In this document: positions 42,234 to 51,344 of the stretch, piece by piece
How positions within the stretch are numbered: position 1 is the stretch's first letter
How the letters are laid out: each line of letters begins with the position of its first letter
Origin: Oricola thermophila
GTDB taxonomy: Bacteria > Pseudomonadota > Alphaproteobacteria > Rhizobiales > Rhizobiaceae
Length of the DNA stretch: 64,000 bases
Assembly: GCF_013358405.1 (NCBI RefSeq)
Contig: NZ_CP054836.1
Location: 3,934,540-3,998,539 of the forward strand
Direction: 5' to 3'
The notes under the pieces: model-generated
Seen by the model: only the letters and a program-made list of their open reading frames with translations
Database searches by the model: none
Told to the model about the DNA's origin: nothing
Program-made: the position numbers and the translations under genes

Positions 42234-43244
42234 TCAGATGAGCTTGCCCATGGCGACGGCGGTGTCGCCCATGCGGTTGGAGAAGCCCCACTCGTTGTCG
42301 TACCAGGACAGGATCCGGCACATGGTGCCTTCCATGACCTTGGTCTGGTCGGTGTGGAAGACCGAGGAGTGGCTGTCGTGGTTGAAGTCGGAGGAAACGA
42401 GCTTCTCGTCGGTATAGCCCAGAATGCCCTTCAGCTCGCCATTGGCGGCGGTGCGGATGGCGTCGTTGATCTCCTCGACCGAAGTGTCGCGCGATGCGAT
42501 GAAGGTCAGGTCGACAACCGAGACATTCGGCGTCGGCACGCGGATGGCGACGCCGTCCAGCTTGCCGTTCAGCTCCGGCAGCACGAGGCCGACGGCCTTG
42601 GCCGCGCCGGTCGAGGTCGGGATCATGGAGAGCGCCGCGGCGCGGGCGCGATAGAGATCCTTGTGCATCGTGTCCAGCGTCGGCTGGTCGCCGGTGTAGG
42701 AGTGGATCGTCGTCATGAAGCCCTTCTCGATGCCGATGGCATTGTTGAGCACATAGGCGACGGGCGCGAGGCAGTTGGTGGTGCAGGAGGCGTTGGAGAC
42801 GACGACGTCGTCGGCGGTCAGGCTGTCATGGTTGACGCCGAAGACGACGGTCTTGTCGGCGCCCGATGCCGGGGCCGATACCAGAACGCGCTTGGCGCCG
42901 GCCTCAAGGTGCATGGCGGCCTTGTCCCTGGCCGTGAAGATGCCGGTGCACTCCATGACGATGTCGACGCCGAGATCGCCCCACGGCAGGTTCTTCGGAT
43001 CGCGCTCCGCGAAGACCTTGAAGCTGTCGCCGCCCTCGATACGGATCGTGTCGCCGTCCACCTCGACGGATTTCGGGAACTTCCCGTGCACCGAGTCGTG
43101 GCGCATGAGGTGCGCGTTGGTCTCGACCGGGCCGAGATCGTTGATCGCGACAATGTCGATGTCCTTGCGGCCGGATTCGTAGACGGCGCGGACGACGTTG
43201 CGGCCGATGCGGCCAAATCCGTTGATGGCTACCTTGAGGGTCAT
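42234..43244 (-). CDS. gap: Glyceraldehyde-3-phosphate dehydrogenase
   Basis: A 336-residue NAD-type GAPDH. The Rossmann start is [16 protein letters not shown]; the active-site Cys is in [13 protein letters not shown]; later [25 protein letters not shown] and [13 protein letters not shown] follow. It oxidises glyceraldehyde-3-phosphate to 1,3-bisphosphoglycerate. It lies 29 nt downstream of tkt, so the two are probably one transcript. The next glycolytic gene, pgk, is 4.4 kb further on, beyond two unrelated genes. Confidence 0.97.
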   Translation of the reverse strand: MTLKVAINGFGRIGRNVVRAVYESGRKDIDIVAINDLGPVETNAHLMRHDSVHGKFPKSVEVDGDTIRIEGGDSFKVFAERDPKNLPWGDLGVDIVMECTGIFTARDKAAMHLEAGAKRVLVSAPASGADKTVVFGVNHDSLTADDVVVSNASCTTNCLAPVAYVLNNAIGIEKGFMTTIHSYTGDQPTLDTMHKDLYRARAAALSMIPTSTGAAKAVGLVLPELNGKLDGVAIRVPTPNVSVVDLTFIASRDTSVEEINDAIRTAANGELKGILGYTDEKLVSSDFNHDSHSSVFHTDQTKVMEGTMCRILSWYDNEWGFSNRMGDTAVAMGKLI

Positions 43245-43273
43245 GGAAATTCCTCCGTTGCGATGGGGCGAAA

Positions 43274-45277
43274 CTAGTTGTCTTCCGACGCGGCGTGAAT
43301 GCGGGATTCCGCCGCAGAGACGACCGCTTCCGGCGTGATGCCGAAATGGGCGTAGAGCTGCTTGTAGGGGCCGGACGCGCCGAAAGAGTCCATGCCGATG
43401 AAGATGCCGTCGGAACCGATGATCGCGTCCCAGCCTTGGCGGATGCCGGCCTCGACGGCGATCCTGACCGGCGCGGTGCCGATCATCGCCTTGCGGTAGT
43501 CCTCGGACTGCATGGCGAACAGGTCGATGCTCGGCACCGAGACAACGCGGGTCGGGTGGCCATTGGCCTCAAGTGCCGCTTTCGCGTCCATCGCGATTTC
43601 CACTTCCGACCCGGAGGCGAAGATGGACACGACGGCGTCGTCGCCGGCCGGCGACAGCTCGTAGGCACCGTAGGCGCTGCGGTTGTCGGCGGAATGCTCG
43701 GTGCGGACGGCCGGAAGGCCCTGGCGCGTGAGCGCCAGCGTCGTCGGCGTCTTGAGGCTTTTCAGCGCGATTTCCCAGCACTCGGCGGTCTCGACGGCAT
43801 CGGCCGGGCGCAGGACCACGTGGTTGGGGATGGCACGCAGGGCGGCCAGGTGCTCGACCGGCTGGTGCGTCGGGCCGTCCTCGCCGAGCCCGATGGAATC
43901 GTGCGTCATCACGAAGATGGTGCGAATGCCCATCAAGGATGCCAGGCGCATGGACGGGCGGGCATAGTCGGAGAACACCAGGAAGGTGCCGCCATAGGGA
44001 ATCAGGCCGCCGTGCAGGGTGATGCCGTTCATGGCCGCGGCCATGCCGTGTTCGCGGATGCCGTAGTGGATGTAGCGGCCGGAGAAGTCATCCGGCGTAA
44101 TCGGCGCGGTCTGGCTCGTCCGGGTGTTGTTGGAGCCGGTCAGGTCGGCGGAACCGCCGATTGTCTCGGGCACGACGCCATTGATGACTTCCAGTGCCAT
44201 CTCGGACGCCTTGCGGGTCGCCACCTTGGGCTGATCGGCCACCAGCTTCTTGCGGTATTCTTCCATTGCGGCATCTAGGCTCGCCGGCAGGTCGCCGCGC
44301 ATGCGGCGCTCGAACTCGCCGCGAACCGACTTGTCGGCCTCCGCGAGGCGGGCTTCCCATGCGACGCGCTGCTTGCCGGCGGTCAGGCCGACGAGACGCC
44401 AGTCGTCGAGAATCTCGGAGGGAATCTCGAAGGGCTCGCAATCCCAGCCGAGTGCCTTGCGCGCACCGGCAATCTCCTCGGCGCCGAGCGGCGATCCGTG
44501 TACCTTGGAAGTGCCGGCCTTGGTCGGCGCGCCGAACCCGATGGTGGTGCGGCAGGCGATCAGCGTCGGACGGTCCGACGAGCGGGCGCTCTCGATGGCC
44601 GCCGCAATGGCATCGGGATCATGGCCGTCGACGGCGAGCGTCTCCCAGCCGGAGGCCTCGAAGCGGGCCTGCTGATCCGTGGAATCGGAGACGGACACCT
44701 TGCCGTCGATGGAGATGCCGTTGTCGTCCCAGAGGACGATGAGCTTGGAGAGCTTGAGATGTCCGGCAAGGGTCAGCGCTTCCTGGCTGATGCCTTCCAT
44801 CAGGCAGCCGTCGCCGGCCAGCACATAGGTGTAGTGGTCGACGAGGTCGCTTCCGAACTCGTCGGCGAGCTTCTTTTCCGCGATCGCCATGCCGACGGCA
44901 TTGGCGAGGCCCTGGCCGAGCGGTCCGGTCGTGGTCTCGATGCCGGCGGCGTGACCATATTCCGGATGGCCGGCGGTCTTCGAGCCGAGCTGGCGGAAAT
45001 TCCTGATCTCGTCGATCGTGATGTCCTCGTAGCCGAGGAGGTAGAGCAGCGAATAGAGCAGCATCGACCCGTGCCCGGCCGACAGAACGAAGCGGTCGCG
45101 ATCCGGCCATTGCGGATTCATCGGGTCGAACTTCATGAAGCGCGAGAAAAGCACGGTGGCGATATCGGCCGCACCCATGGGCAGGCCGGGGTGGCCGGAA
45201 TTGGCTGCCTCGACCGCATCCATGGACAGGAAGCGGATCGCATTGGCCATCCGGTCATGTTTTTCGCGAGAGATCAT
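43274..45277 (-). CDS. tkt: Transketolase
   Basis: A 667-residue thiamine-diphosphate enzyme of the pentose phosphate pathway. The N-terminal motif is [17 protein letters not shown], the ThDP motif [19 protein letters not shown], the transketolase signature [14 protein letters not shown], and the C-terminal domain starts near ALTRQGLPA. The start at 45277 ([10 protein letters not shown]) has AGGA 6 nt upstream; the frame from 45349 lacks a site. It heads the tkt-gap transcript. The 289-bp gap before it is shared with the divergent DUF4164 gene. Confidence 0.96.
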   Translation of the reverse strand: MISREKHDRMANAIRFLSMDAVEAANSGHPGLPMGAADIATVLFSRFMKFDPMNPQWPDRDRFVLSAGHGSMLLYSLLYLLGYEDITIDEIRNFRQLGSKTAGHPEYGHAAGIETTTGPLGQGLANAVGMAIAEKKLADEFGSDLVDHYTYVLAGDGCLMEGISQEALTLAGHLKLSKLIVLWDDNGISIDGKVSVSDSTDQQARFEASGWETLAVDGHDPDAIAAAIESARSSDRPTLIACRTTIGFGAPTKAGTSKVHGSPLGAEEIAGARKALGWDCEPFEIPSEILDDWRLVGLTAGKQRVAWEARLAEADKSVRGEFERRMRGDLPASLDAAMEEYRKKLVADQPKVATRKASEMALEVINGVVPETIGGSADLTGSNNTRTSQTAPITPDDFSGRYIHYGIREHGMAAAMNGITLHGGLIPYGGTFLVFSDYARPSMRLASLMGIRTIFVMTHDSIGLGEDGPTHQPVEHLAALRAIPNHVVLRPADAVETAECWEIALKSLKTPTTLALTRQGLPAVRTEHSADNRSAYGAYELSPAGDDAVVSIFASGSEVEIAMDAKAALEANGHPTRVVSVPSIDLFAMQSEDYRKAMIGTAPVRIAVEAGIRQGWDAIIGSDGIFIGMDSFGASGPYKQLYAHFGITPEAVVSAAESRIHAASEDN

Positions 45278-45566
45278 CGGTAATCCTGTTTGCGTTCGCC
45301 GGTCGCGGGAAGGCCGGCGCCGGCGGTCCGGGACGAAATCGCGCGACACATAGCAGGTCGCCGGGACGAGTCAACAAAGCGGGAATTCCGGGAAGCCCCG
45401 GCACGGCGGGCACGTTCGCCGTGTCGTATCTCAACTGTGGGTTAGCGCGGCAGGGATTTGAAATGCCGGCGGCAACCGGCTAAGTTGACGTTCTGCCTTA
45501 TCGCTCCGGCCTAAGGCGTTCAATTGAAAGGTTTTCGCCTTTCCCCGGATTTTTGAGAGTGATGCC

Positions 45567-45839
45567 ATGCCTTCACAGCAGACGCTTTCGGAAGTTCTGG
45601 ACCGGCTCGAAAAGGCGGTGTCTTCCCTCGAGGACGTGGTCGACCGGCATCTCGAAGTGCGCGAGAATTACCGCGACGCGGAAGAGGAGGTCCAGCGCAT
45701 GAACGCCGATCGCGCCAAGCTGGCAGGGGAACTCGATGCCTCGGAGGCGCGCGCAGGCCGCCTCGAAGACGTCAACAAGGAAGTGTCGCGCAGGCTCGTG
45801 ACGGCAATGGAAACGATACGTGCCGTGCTCGACCGCTAG
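45567..45839 (+). CDS. DUF4164 family coiled-coil protein
   Basis: A 90-residue, almost wholly coiled-coil protein (SEVLDRLEKAVSSLEDVVDRHLEVRENYRDAEEEVQRMNADRAKLAGEL...). It matches DUF4164, an alphaproteobacterial family encoded next to zapA. It ends 24 nt before zapA and is probably co-transcribed. A role as a partner in Z-ring assembly, similar to ZapB, is plausible from the position and the coiled coil, but is inference. Confidence 0.85.
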   Translation: MPSQQTLSEVLDRLEKAVSSLEDVVDRHLEVRENYRDAEEEVQRMNADRAKLAGELDASEARAGRLEDVNKEVSRRLVTAMETIRAVLDR

Positions 45840-45863
45840 TCGTCAGGTGCAGGCGGAGGGAAC

Positions 45864-46217
45864 ATGGCCCAGGTTACCGTAACGATCGACGGCAAGATGT
45901 ACCGCATGGCCTGCGATCCGGGCCAGGAGGAGCACCTGCAGGAACTGGCCGCGCGCTTCGACCAGTACGTCCGCCACCTCAAGGAGTCCTTCGGCGAGAT
46001 CGGCGACCAGCGCATTACAGTGATGGCCGGCATCATGGTCATGGACGAACTGGCCGAGACGGAAAAGCGTATCAAGGGCCTTGAATCGGAAATCGAGTCG
46101 CTCAGGCGGACCCGCGACGAGGCGCTGGAACGTGCCGACAACATCGACGCGCAACTGATGGAGCGGCTTTCCTCCGTTGCCGAGAAGATCGAGGCCGTCT
46201 CGGGCAAAATGTCCTGA
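45864..46217 (+). CDS. zapA: Cell division protein ZapA
   Basis: A 117-residue ZapA, which cross-links FtsZ filaments at mid-cell. The N-terminal globular domain includes VTVTIDGKMYRMACDPGQEEHLQELAARFD and ITVMAGIMVMDEL; the C-terminal coiled coil covers about 65-112. Length is typical. It is followed by the 6S RNA gene and the 5-formyl-THF cyclo-ligase gene, a synteny conserved across proteobacteria. The upstream DUF4164 gene is 24 nt away. Confidence 0.93.
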   Translation: MAQVTVTIDGKMYRMACDPGQEEHLQELAARFDQYVRHLKESFGEIGDQRITVMAGIMVMDELAETEKRIKGLESEIESLRRTRDEALERADNIDAQLMERLSSVAEKIEAVSGKMS

Positions 46218-46263
46218 GGGAATGGCGATTCCCACTGGCGCGGCGTGCGCCGAAGGCCTATAT

Positions 46264-46420
46264 CGCGGCTGACCGACTGCGCTTCGCGGCAGGAAACAAT
46301 TCCCCGGGGCCTTACGCATCCTATGGGAGCTGTCACTGATTGGACCCGTGGGTTCTTTCACACGGCGCCCACCTACTTCGGTAGGTTCCCGGGATGCCGT
46401 TTTCCACCGGTTGCCGCGGT
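46264..46420 (+). ncRNA. ssrS: 6S RNA
   Basis: This non-coding stretch between zapA and the cyclo-ligase gene matches alphaproteobacterial 6S RNA, which traps sigma-70 RNA polymerase in stationary phase. The closing helix pairs CGCGGC-TG-ACCG (46264-46275) with CGGT-T-GCCGCG (46408-46418). Further in, GCATCC/GGATGC and GGGA/TCCC close a large bubble, and CCTAC-TTCG-GTAGG (46372-46385) is a terminal hairpin. A -10-like CTATAT (46258-46263) lies just before the 5' end. Ends are estimated from the helix, about 157 nt. Confidence 0.85.
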
Positions 46421-46451
46421 TGGTTATTCCCTTCTCACGGAGAGAATCGAC

Positions 46452-47039
46452 TTGGTCGCCGGCCCTTCCGAAGAAAAGAGGCGCATCCGCGCCGAGACGC
46501 TGGCGCGGCGCGACGCGCTGCCGGTCGACATCCGTATCGAGAAGAGCCTGGCCATGGCCGATCATGGCGCCGCGATCGCTTTCGATCCCGGTACGGTGGT
46601 GTCGGGCTTCTGGCCGATCCGCTCCGAGGCCGACATCAGGCCCCTGATGTTCGCGATGCGCGAGAGGGGCGCACGGCTTTGTTTGCCGGTGGTGCTCGAC
46701 CGCGAAACGATCGTGTTCCGCGAGCTGGTACGCGGCGCGGAGATGGTCGATACGGGTTTCGGCACGGCCGGACCCGGCGAGGAGGCCGAGATTCTCGATC
46801 CGCGACTGATGCTGGTGCCGCTTTCGGCCTTCGACGCCAGGGGCAACCGGATCGGATATGGCGCGGGACATTACGACCGGGCGATCGCGCGGCTCGCCGA
46901 CAGGGGCATGAAGCCGCGGCTTGTCGGGGTGGCCTTCCGCTGCCAGGAGGTCGAAAGCGTGCCGGCGGAGCCGCATGACGTGCCGCTGGACGCGATTTTG
47001 ACGGAAGACGGCTTGCGCAGCTTCGCCGGGCGGGCGTAG
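46452..47039 (+). CDS. 5-formyltetrahydrofolate cyclo-ligase
   Basis: A 195-residue enzyme that converts 5-formyl-THF to 5,10-methenyl-THF with ATP. Motifs are EKRRIRAETLARRDALP near the N-terminus, SGFWPIRSEADIRPLM and the signature GNRIGYGAGHYDRAIA. The start is a TTG at 46452 with GGAGAG 7 nt upstream; any earlier start would run through the 6S RNA gene. Location after ssrS is conserved. The YmdB-like gene follows 9 nt later, so they share a transcript. Confidence 0.92.
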   Translation: MVAGPSEEKRRIRAETLARRDALPVDIRIEKSLAMADHGAAIAFDPGTVVSGFWPIRSEADIRPLMFAMRERGARLCLPVVLDRETIVFRELVRGAEMVDTGFGTAGPGEEAEILDPRLMLVPLSAFDARGNRIGYGAGHYDRAIARLADRGMKPRLVGVAFRCQEVESVPAEPHDVPLDAILTEDGLRSFAGRA

Positions 47040-47048
47040 GAAGCCGGA

Positions 47049-47870
47049 ATGAGACTTCTATTTCTTGGCGACATGGTCGGGCGGTCGGGCCGCACGGCCG
47101 TGTATGAACGGCTTCCCGGCCTCATCTCCGACTACCGGATCGATTTCACCATCGTGAACGGCGAGAACGCCGCCGGCGGCTTCGGCATCACGGAGGCGAT
47201 CCTGACCGAAACGCTCGACGCAGGCGCCGACGTGGTGACCACCGGCAACCATGTCTGGGACCAGCGCGAGGCGCTGGTCTTCGCGGACAGGCACGAGCAG
47301 TTCCTGCGGCCGGCCAATTTCCCGAAGGGCACGCCGGGCCGCGGCATGGGCGTCTACGAGGCCAGGAACGGTGCGCGGGTGATGGTGTCGAACATCATGG
47401 GCCGGGTGTTCATGCATCCGGATCTCGACGATCCCTTCGCTTGTGCGGAAGAGCAGCTTTCGGCCGGCAGCCTTGGTGCCGATTTCGACGCCGTGGTGTT
47501 CGATTTCCATGCCGAGGCGACATCGGAAAAGATCTGTTTCGGCCATTTCGTCGACGGGCGGGCGAGCCTTGTCGTCGGTACGCACACGCATACGCCGACC
47601 GCCGATCACCAGATCCTGAACGGCGGCACGGGATATCTGACCGATGCCGGCATGTGCGGCAATTACGACTCTTCCCTCGGAATGGACAAGGAAGAGCCGC
47701 TCAACCGCTTCCTTTCGAAGATACCCAAGGGGCGATTCGAGGCGGCGAACGGTCCGGCGACGATCTGCGGCGTGGCCGTGGAAGTCTCAGACCGCACCGG
47801 CCTAGCCGAGAAGATCGCGCCGCTGCGCCTGGGGCCGCGGCTGACCGAAACGGTTCCCGACTGGTGGTAG
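47049..47870 (+). CDS. YmdB-type metallophosphoesterase (TIGR00282)
   Basis: A 273-residue calcineurin-like phosphoesterase. Metal-binding motifs are LFLGDMVGRSGR, VNGENAAGGFGI, TTGNHVWDQ, FDFHAEATSEK and VGTHTHTPTAD. The Bacillus relative YmdB hydrolyses 2',3'-cyclic nucleotides and affects multicellular behaviour; that activity is known for the family and inferred here. It follows the cyclo-ligase by 9 nt in the usual rhizobial arrangement. Confidence 0.92.
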   Translation: MRLLFLGDMVGRSGRTAVYERLPGLISDYRIDFTIVNGENAAGGFGITEAILTETLDAGADVVTTGNHVWDQREALVFADRHEQFLRPANFPKGTPGRGMGVYEARNGARVMVSNIMGRVFMHPDLDDPFACAEEQLSAGSLGADFDAVVFDFHAEATSEKICFGHFVDGRASLVVGTHTHTPTADHQILNGGTGYLTDAGMCGNYDSSLGMDKEEPLNRFLSKIPKGRFEAANGPATICGVAVEVSDRTGLAEKIAPLRLGPRLTETVPDWW

Positions 47871-47924
47871 AACGCCCCGGCCTGCAGGCCGGGGCGCAGC
47901 GGAATCGGCGAATGGCCGGTTGCT

Positions 47925-48314
47925 TCACGGAAGGGCATGGGTGGTGGCGATGCTGCTGGACGGGCGTCCGCGGCGGTAGCCCTTCTTCTGATCGCGGCTG
48001 ACACAGCGATGCACGCCGCAGGTTTCCGTATCCGAAGCGATGACGGTTGCCGGGACGACCTTCTCGTCAGGCGAGCAATGGGCGCGCGACGCCACGTAAC
48101 GGTCGTAGAGCATGTAGTTGTCGACCCGCGTCGAGGGATACTGGATCACCGCGGCGCCGAGGGCATGGAGCGTCTCCTTGACCGAGGCGCAGCTGTAAAT
48201 GTCGGAGCGGAAGCGCTCGATCGCGCTTGCCGGCGAGACGACGGCGAAGAGCAGGAGCGTGGCGGAAGCAGCCCGCACGAGGTGACGGCCGCGGCTGTTG
48301 AATGCGTTCTTCAT
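47925..48314 (-). CDS. Secreted hypothetical protein with conserved cysteines
   Basis: A 129-residue protein with a signal peptide (hydrophobic 14-28, likely cleavage after SPASA). The mature part has four cysteines: one in YSCASV, one in AHCSPDE, and two in ETCGVHRCVS, which could form disulfides in the periplasm. The C-terminus is basic and probably disordered. AAAGGAAAA precedes the ATG. No recognised domain was found; function is unknown. Confidence 0.72.
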   Translation of the reverse strand: MKNAFNSRGRHLVRAASATLLLFAVVSPASAIERFRSDIYSCASVKETLHALGAAVIQYPSTRVDNYMLYDRYVASRAHCSPDEKVVPATVIASDTETCGVHRCVSRDQKKGYRRGRPSSSIATTHALP

Positions 48315-48595
48315 CGGTTTTTCCTTTCATCCGTTTCTGACCGGGGCTTGCCGCCCCTGCGGCGGCAACGCGCCGTTTCGATGGATGGAAGGATGCCGCA
48401 TGACGCACGGTCATGTTGTGCCGACGGTCACACCCTGCGACCCGGCCCGCGCACGGGCAGGCGTGCCCGTCCGGCGTCCGCGTCGGGGCCGGCCATTCAT
48501 GCCGGTCTTGCACGAGTGTCGTGACGGAACGCCGGTTTTTGCAGCGGGCAGGCGCCGATAGCTTCCCGGCATCACTTCAGCGAAAGGGTTGCCAG

Positions 48596-49321
48596 ATGAA
48601 GATCACAGACAGCATCGTCCTCGTCACCGGCGCAAACAGGGGCGTAGGACGGGTTTTCGCCCGGACACTCATCCAGCGCGGCGCGAAGAAGGTCTATGTC
48701 ACCGCGCGCGACGTGGAGAGCCTCGAAGTCACGGAAGGCGGCGCCTCGGAACGCCAGGTGCCGCTCAGGCTGGACGTCACCTCGGCGCAGGACATCGCCG
48801 CCGCGGTGCGCGCCGCGGGGGACGTGAACCTGCTCATCAACAATGCGGGCGTGCTGAGCGCCGGCGGCGCGCTGGACGTCGCGGAGGCGGCCCTGCGCCG
48901 CGACATGGCGGTGAATTTCGAGGGGCTTCTCAATGTCACGCGGACCTTCGCGCCGGTCATGGAAAGCAATGGCGGCGGCAAGGTCGTGAACATGCTGAGC
49001 CTGCTTTCCCTCGTCTCCGCGCCCGGATTTTCCGCCTACAACGCGTCGAAGGCGGCGGCGTGGTCGATCGCGATGTCGCTGCGCGCCTATCTGGAGCCGA
49101 AGGGCATCTCGGTCCTGAACGTGTTTCCGGCCGGTATCGACACGGACATGCTGGCCGGCGTCGACGGGCCGAAAGACGATCCGGAGGCGGTGGTCGCGGA
49201 CGTGCTCGACGCTGTGGAAAGCGAGGCGGAGGACGTCTATCCCGCGTCCGCCGCGGACGTTCACGCATCCTGGCGCGACGATCCCAAGGCGGTGGAGAAA
49301 GCCTTTGCCGCCATGATGTAG
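48596..49321 (+). CDS. Short-chain dehydrogenase/reductase (2)
   Basis: A 241-residue SDR. The cofactor motif is LVTGANRGVGRVFA at about 9-22, LINNAG at about 80-85, the catalytic Ser is probably in MLSLLSL and Tyr/Lys are in YNASKAA. NADPH preference is suggested by ARDVES after beta-2. The substrate is unknown. The start at 48596 (MKITDSIVL) has AAAGGG about 8 nt upstream. A LysR gene follows in the same direction. Confidence 0.85.
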   Translation: MKITDSIVLVTGANRGVGRVFARTLIQRGAKKVYVTARDVESLEVTEGGASERQVPLRLDVTSAQDIAAAVRAAGDVNLLINNAGVLSAGGALDVAEAALRRDMAVNFEGLLNVTRTFAPVMESNGGGKVVNMLSLLSLVSAPGFSAYNASKAAAWSIAMSLRAYLEPKGISVLNVFPAGIDTDMLAGVDGPKDDPEAVVADVLDAVESEAEDVYPASAADVHASWRDDPKAVEKAFAAMM

Positions 49322-49411
49322 GCGCTTGTCGGGCCGGCCGAACCGGCCTTGGGAACCGGGGACGGCCGGGGCGCCGGGCGTCCCGACCATGCGGGCGGCT
49401 GACAATGGTCG

Positions 49412-49438
49412 CCATTCATGCGAATATTCCATGAATGG
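49412..49438. promoter_or_regulatory. Inverted repeat spanning the second lysR start
   Basis: CCATTCATG (49412-49420) and CATGAATGG (49430-49438) are exact complements with a 9-nt spacer CGAATATTC. The right arm contains the ATG of the lysR gene at 49435, so binding there would block the gene's own expression. Confidence 0.65.
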
Positions 49439-50373
49439 ACACGGATTCCCTGAATATTGTCGTGACCGTTGCACGGCTGGGGAGCTTCGCCAACGCGGCG
49501 CGGGCGCTGGACGCCGACCCGTCATCGGTTTCGCGAACGGTCGCCTCGGTGGAGGCCGCGCTCGGCCTGCGCCTGTTCCAGCGCACGACCCGCCGGCTCA
49601 CGGTGACGGAAGAGGGTGAAGCCTATCTTCGCCGGATCGGACCGCTGCTGGAGGAATTCGATCTGGCGCGCGAGGAGGCGCGCCGCATACGCGACGAGCC
49701 ATCGGGCACGCTGCGGTTCACCGCCTCGGTCGCATTCGCGCATGAGTGCGTCGTTCCCCACCTGGGTGAGTTCCGGGAACGTTATCCCGCCCTGGCGGTC
49801 GAGCTCCATCCGACGGACGCGAACCTGGACCTGATCGCCGCCGGCATGGACCTCGCGGTTCGCCTCGCCGCCGCGCCGCAGGGCGATCTCGTCAGCACGC
49901 GGCTTGCCCGCACGCGCTATCGCGTCGTGGCATCGCCGGATTACGTCGACTCGTACGGCCCGTTCACCGATCCGAGGCAACTGGAGAATTGCGACTGCCT
50001 GCGTTTCGCGCTTCCCGACTTCCGGACACGATGGCGTTTCAGGCGGGCGGGGGAAGAGACTGTCGAGGTGCCGGTTTCGGGAGGCGTTCTGATCTCCAAC
50101 GCATTGGCGCTTCGCCGCGCTGCCCTGGACGGGCTCGGGCCGGCGCTGCTACCCGACTGGCTGATCCGGCGTCATCTCGACGAGGGCCGCCTGGTCGATC
50201 TGTTCCCGGACCGCGAATGTGCCGCCACGGATTTCGACACGGGTGCCTGGGCGCTCTATCCGAGCCGCTCGTTCCTGCCGCAGAAGGTGCGCGTCGCGAT
50301 CGACTTCCTGCGCGAAAAGCTGCGCCCGGACAGCGGTGCTATCCCCGGAAATACAGATTGTCCGGCACCATGA
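49435..50373 (+). CDS. LysR-family transcriptional regulator (2)
   Basis: A 312-residue LTTR. The helix-turn-helix covers about residues 4-60 (SLNIVVTVARLGSFANAARALDADPSSVSRTVASVEAALGLRLFQRTTRRL), and the effector domain follows (GTLRFTASVAFAHECVVPHL, GMDLAVRLAA, GLGPALLPDWL). An ATG four nt earlier is in another frame. The gene begins inside a dyad that is probably its own operator. The SDR gene upstream is a possible target. Its 3' end overlaps the convergent MBL-fold gene by 35 nt. Confidence 0.88.
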   Translation: MDTDSLNIVVTVARLGSFANAARALDADPSSVSRTVASVEAALGLRLFQRTTRRLTVTEEGEAYLRRIGPLLEEFDLAREEARRIRDEPSGTLRFTASVAFAHECVVPHLGEFRERYPALAVELHPTDANLDLIAAGMDLAVRLAAAPQGDLVSTRLARTRYRVVASPDYVDSYGPFTDPRQLENCDCLRFALPDFRTRWRFRRAGEETVEVPVSGGVLISNALALRRAALDGLGPALLPDWLIRRHLDEGRLVDLFPDRECAATDFDTGAWALYPSRSFLPQKVRVAIDFLREKLRPDSGAIPGNTDCPAP

Positions 50374-51181
50374 TGGTCGGGCGCCCGGGCAGGTCGCGAA
50401 CGCTGATGGTCAGCGAGTTTCCGTCCAGGAATTCGATGGCGAAGTCCGGCTCCATGCGGGCGAGGAAACTGTCGAGGCGCGTGCCGCGCAGGTGCATCGG
50501 CAGGACGATGGAGGCACGCAGGCGGTTCGTGATCTCCGCCATGCCCTCGTGCGACAGGGTCAGGCCGCCATCGACCGGCACCATGACGATGTCGAGCCGG
50601 CCGATTTCCGCGTAATGCGTGTCGGTCAGCTCGTGGTGCAGGTGGCCGAGATGGCCGATGCACAGGCCGGCGATCTCGAAGATGAAGATCGAATTGGCGT
50701 CCGGGATCATGCCGCCGGTTTCCCAGGAGCGAATGTCGGTGGTCACGTTGCGGATATAGACATCGTCGACGACCACCCGGTGTTCCGCCGGTTCGGGACC
50801 GTCGGGATTCCAGCCCGGCAGGACGACCTCGATGCGGGCGTCGGGCGAAAGCGTGTAGTGGGAGGAATGGGCCCGGTTCATGGTGACGACGCGAGGCACG
50901 GGATCGGCGCCATGGAAACCGGAGAAATCCGTGGCGATCCTGACGCCGGCCGGCGTCTCGATGACATAGGTGGAATGTCCCTCGAACGTGATCGTCACCG
51001 CCTCGGGGGCATTCAGCGGGTTTTCGGATGCCGCCGCCGAGGCGAAGATCACGCCGGGCAGGGCCTGGGCAATCGCCCGGCACTGGCTGGGCGGCTCCTC
51101 CCGGTCCTGCGCGGCTGCCGGTGCGACGGAGCCCGCAATGGCTATGGCGACAAGCCCGGTCAGGGTGTGAAGGAAGCGCAT
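50339..51181 (-). CDS. Exported MBL-fold metal-dependent hydrolase (UlaG-like)
   Basis: A 280-residue protein with a signal peptide (hydrophobic 8-22, likely cleavage near PAAAQ). The mature part has an UlaG-like metallo-beta-lactamase fold: FEGHSTYVIETPAGVRIATDF, then MNRAHSSHYTLSP, GHLGHLHHELTD, VPVDGGLTLSHE and VLPMHLRG. HSSHYTLSP stands where HxHxDH normally lies, so the metal site is unusual and activity uncertain. The start at 51181 (MRFLHTLTG) fits the signal peptide. The gene is convergent with lysR. Confidence 0.82.
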   Translation of the reverse strand: MRFLHTLTGLVAIAIAGSVAPAAAQDREEPPSQCRAIAQALPGVIFASAAASENPLNAPEAVTITFEGHSTYVIETPAGVRIATDFSGFHGADPVPRVVTMNRAHSSHYTLSPDARIEVVLPGWNPDGPEPAEHRVVVDDVYIRNVTTDIRSWETGGMIPDANSIFIFEIAGLCIGHLGHLHHELTDTHYAEIGRLDIVMVPVDGGLTLSHEGMAEITNRLRASIVLPMHLRGTRLDSFLARMEPDFAIEFLDGNSLTISVRDLPGRPTIMVPDNLYFRG

Positions 51182-51344
51182 GGTGGTCGTCCTCGCTCGT
51201 CCTGCCAGGGATTGTAGCGGAGGATCGCGCCGGGGCGAATCACGATTTCGAACCGCCGTGCATGCCCGCCCCGCTGGACGATGCCCGCGATCTCTCATAT
51301 AAGCCGCGCGACTTTGAAATATCCGCAGGACGACAGAGGAACGA

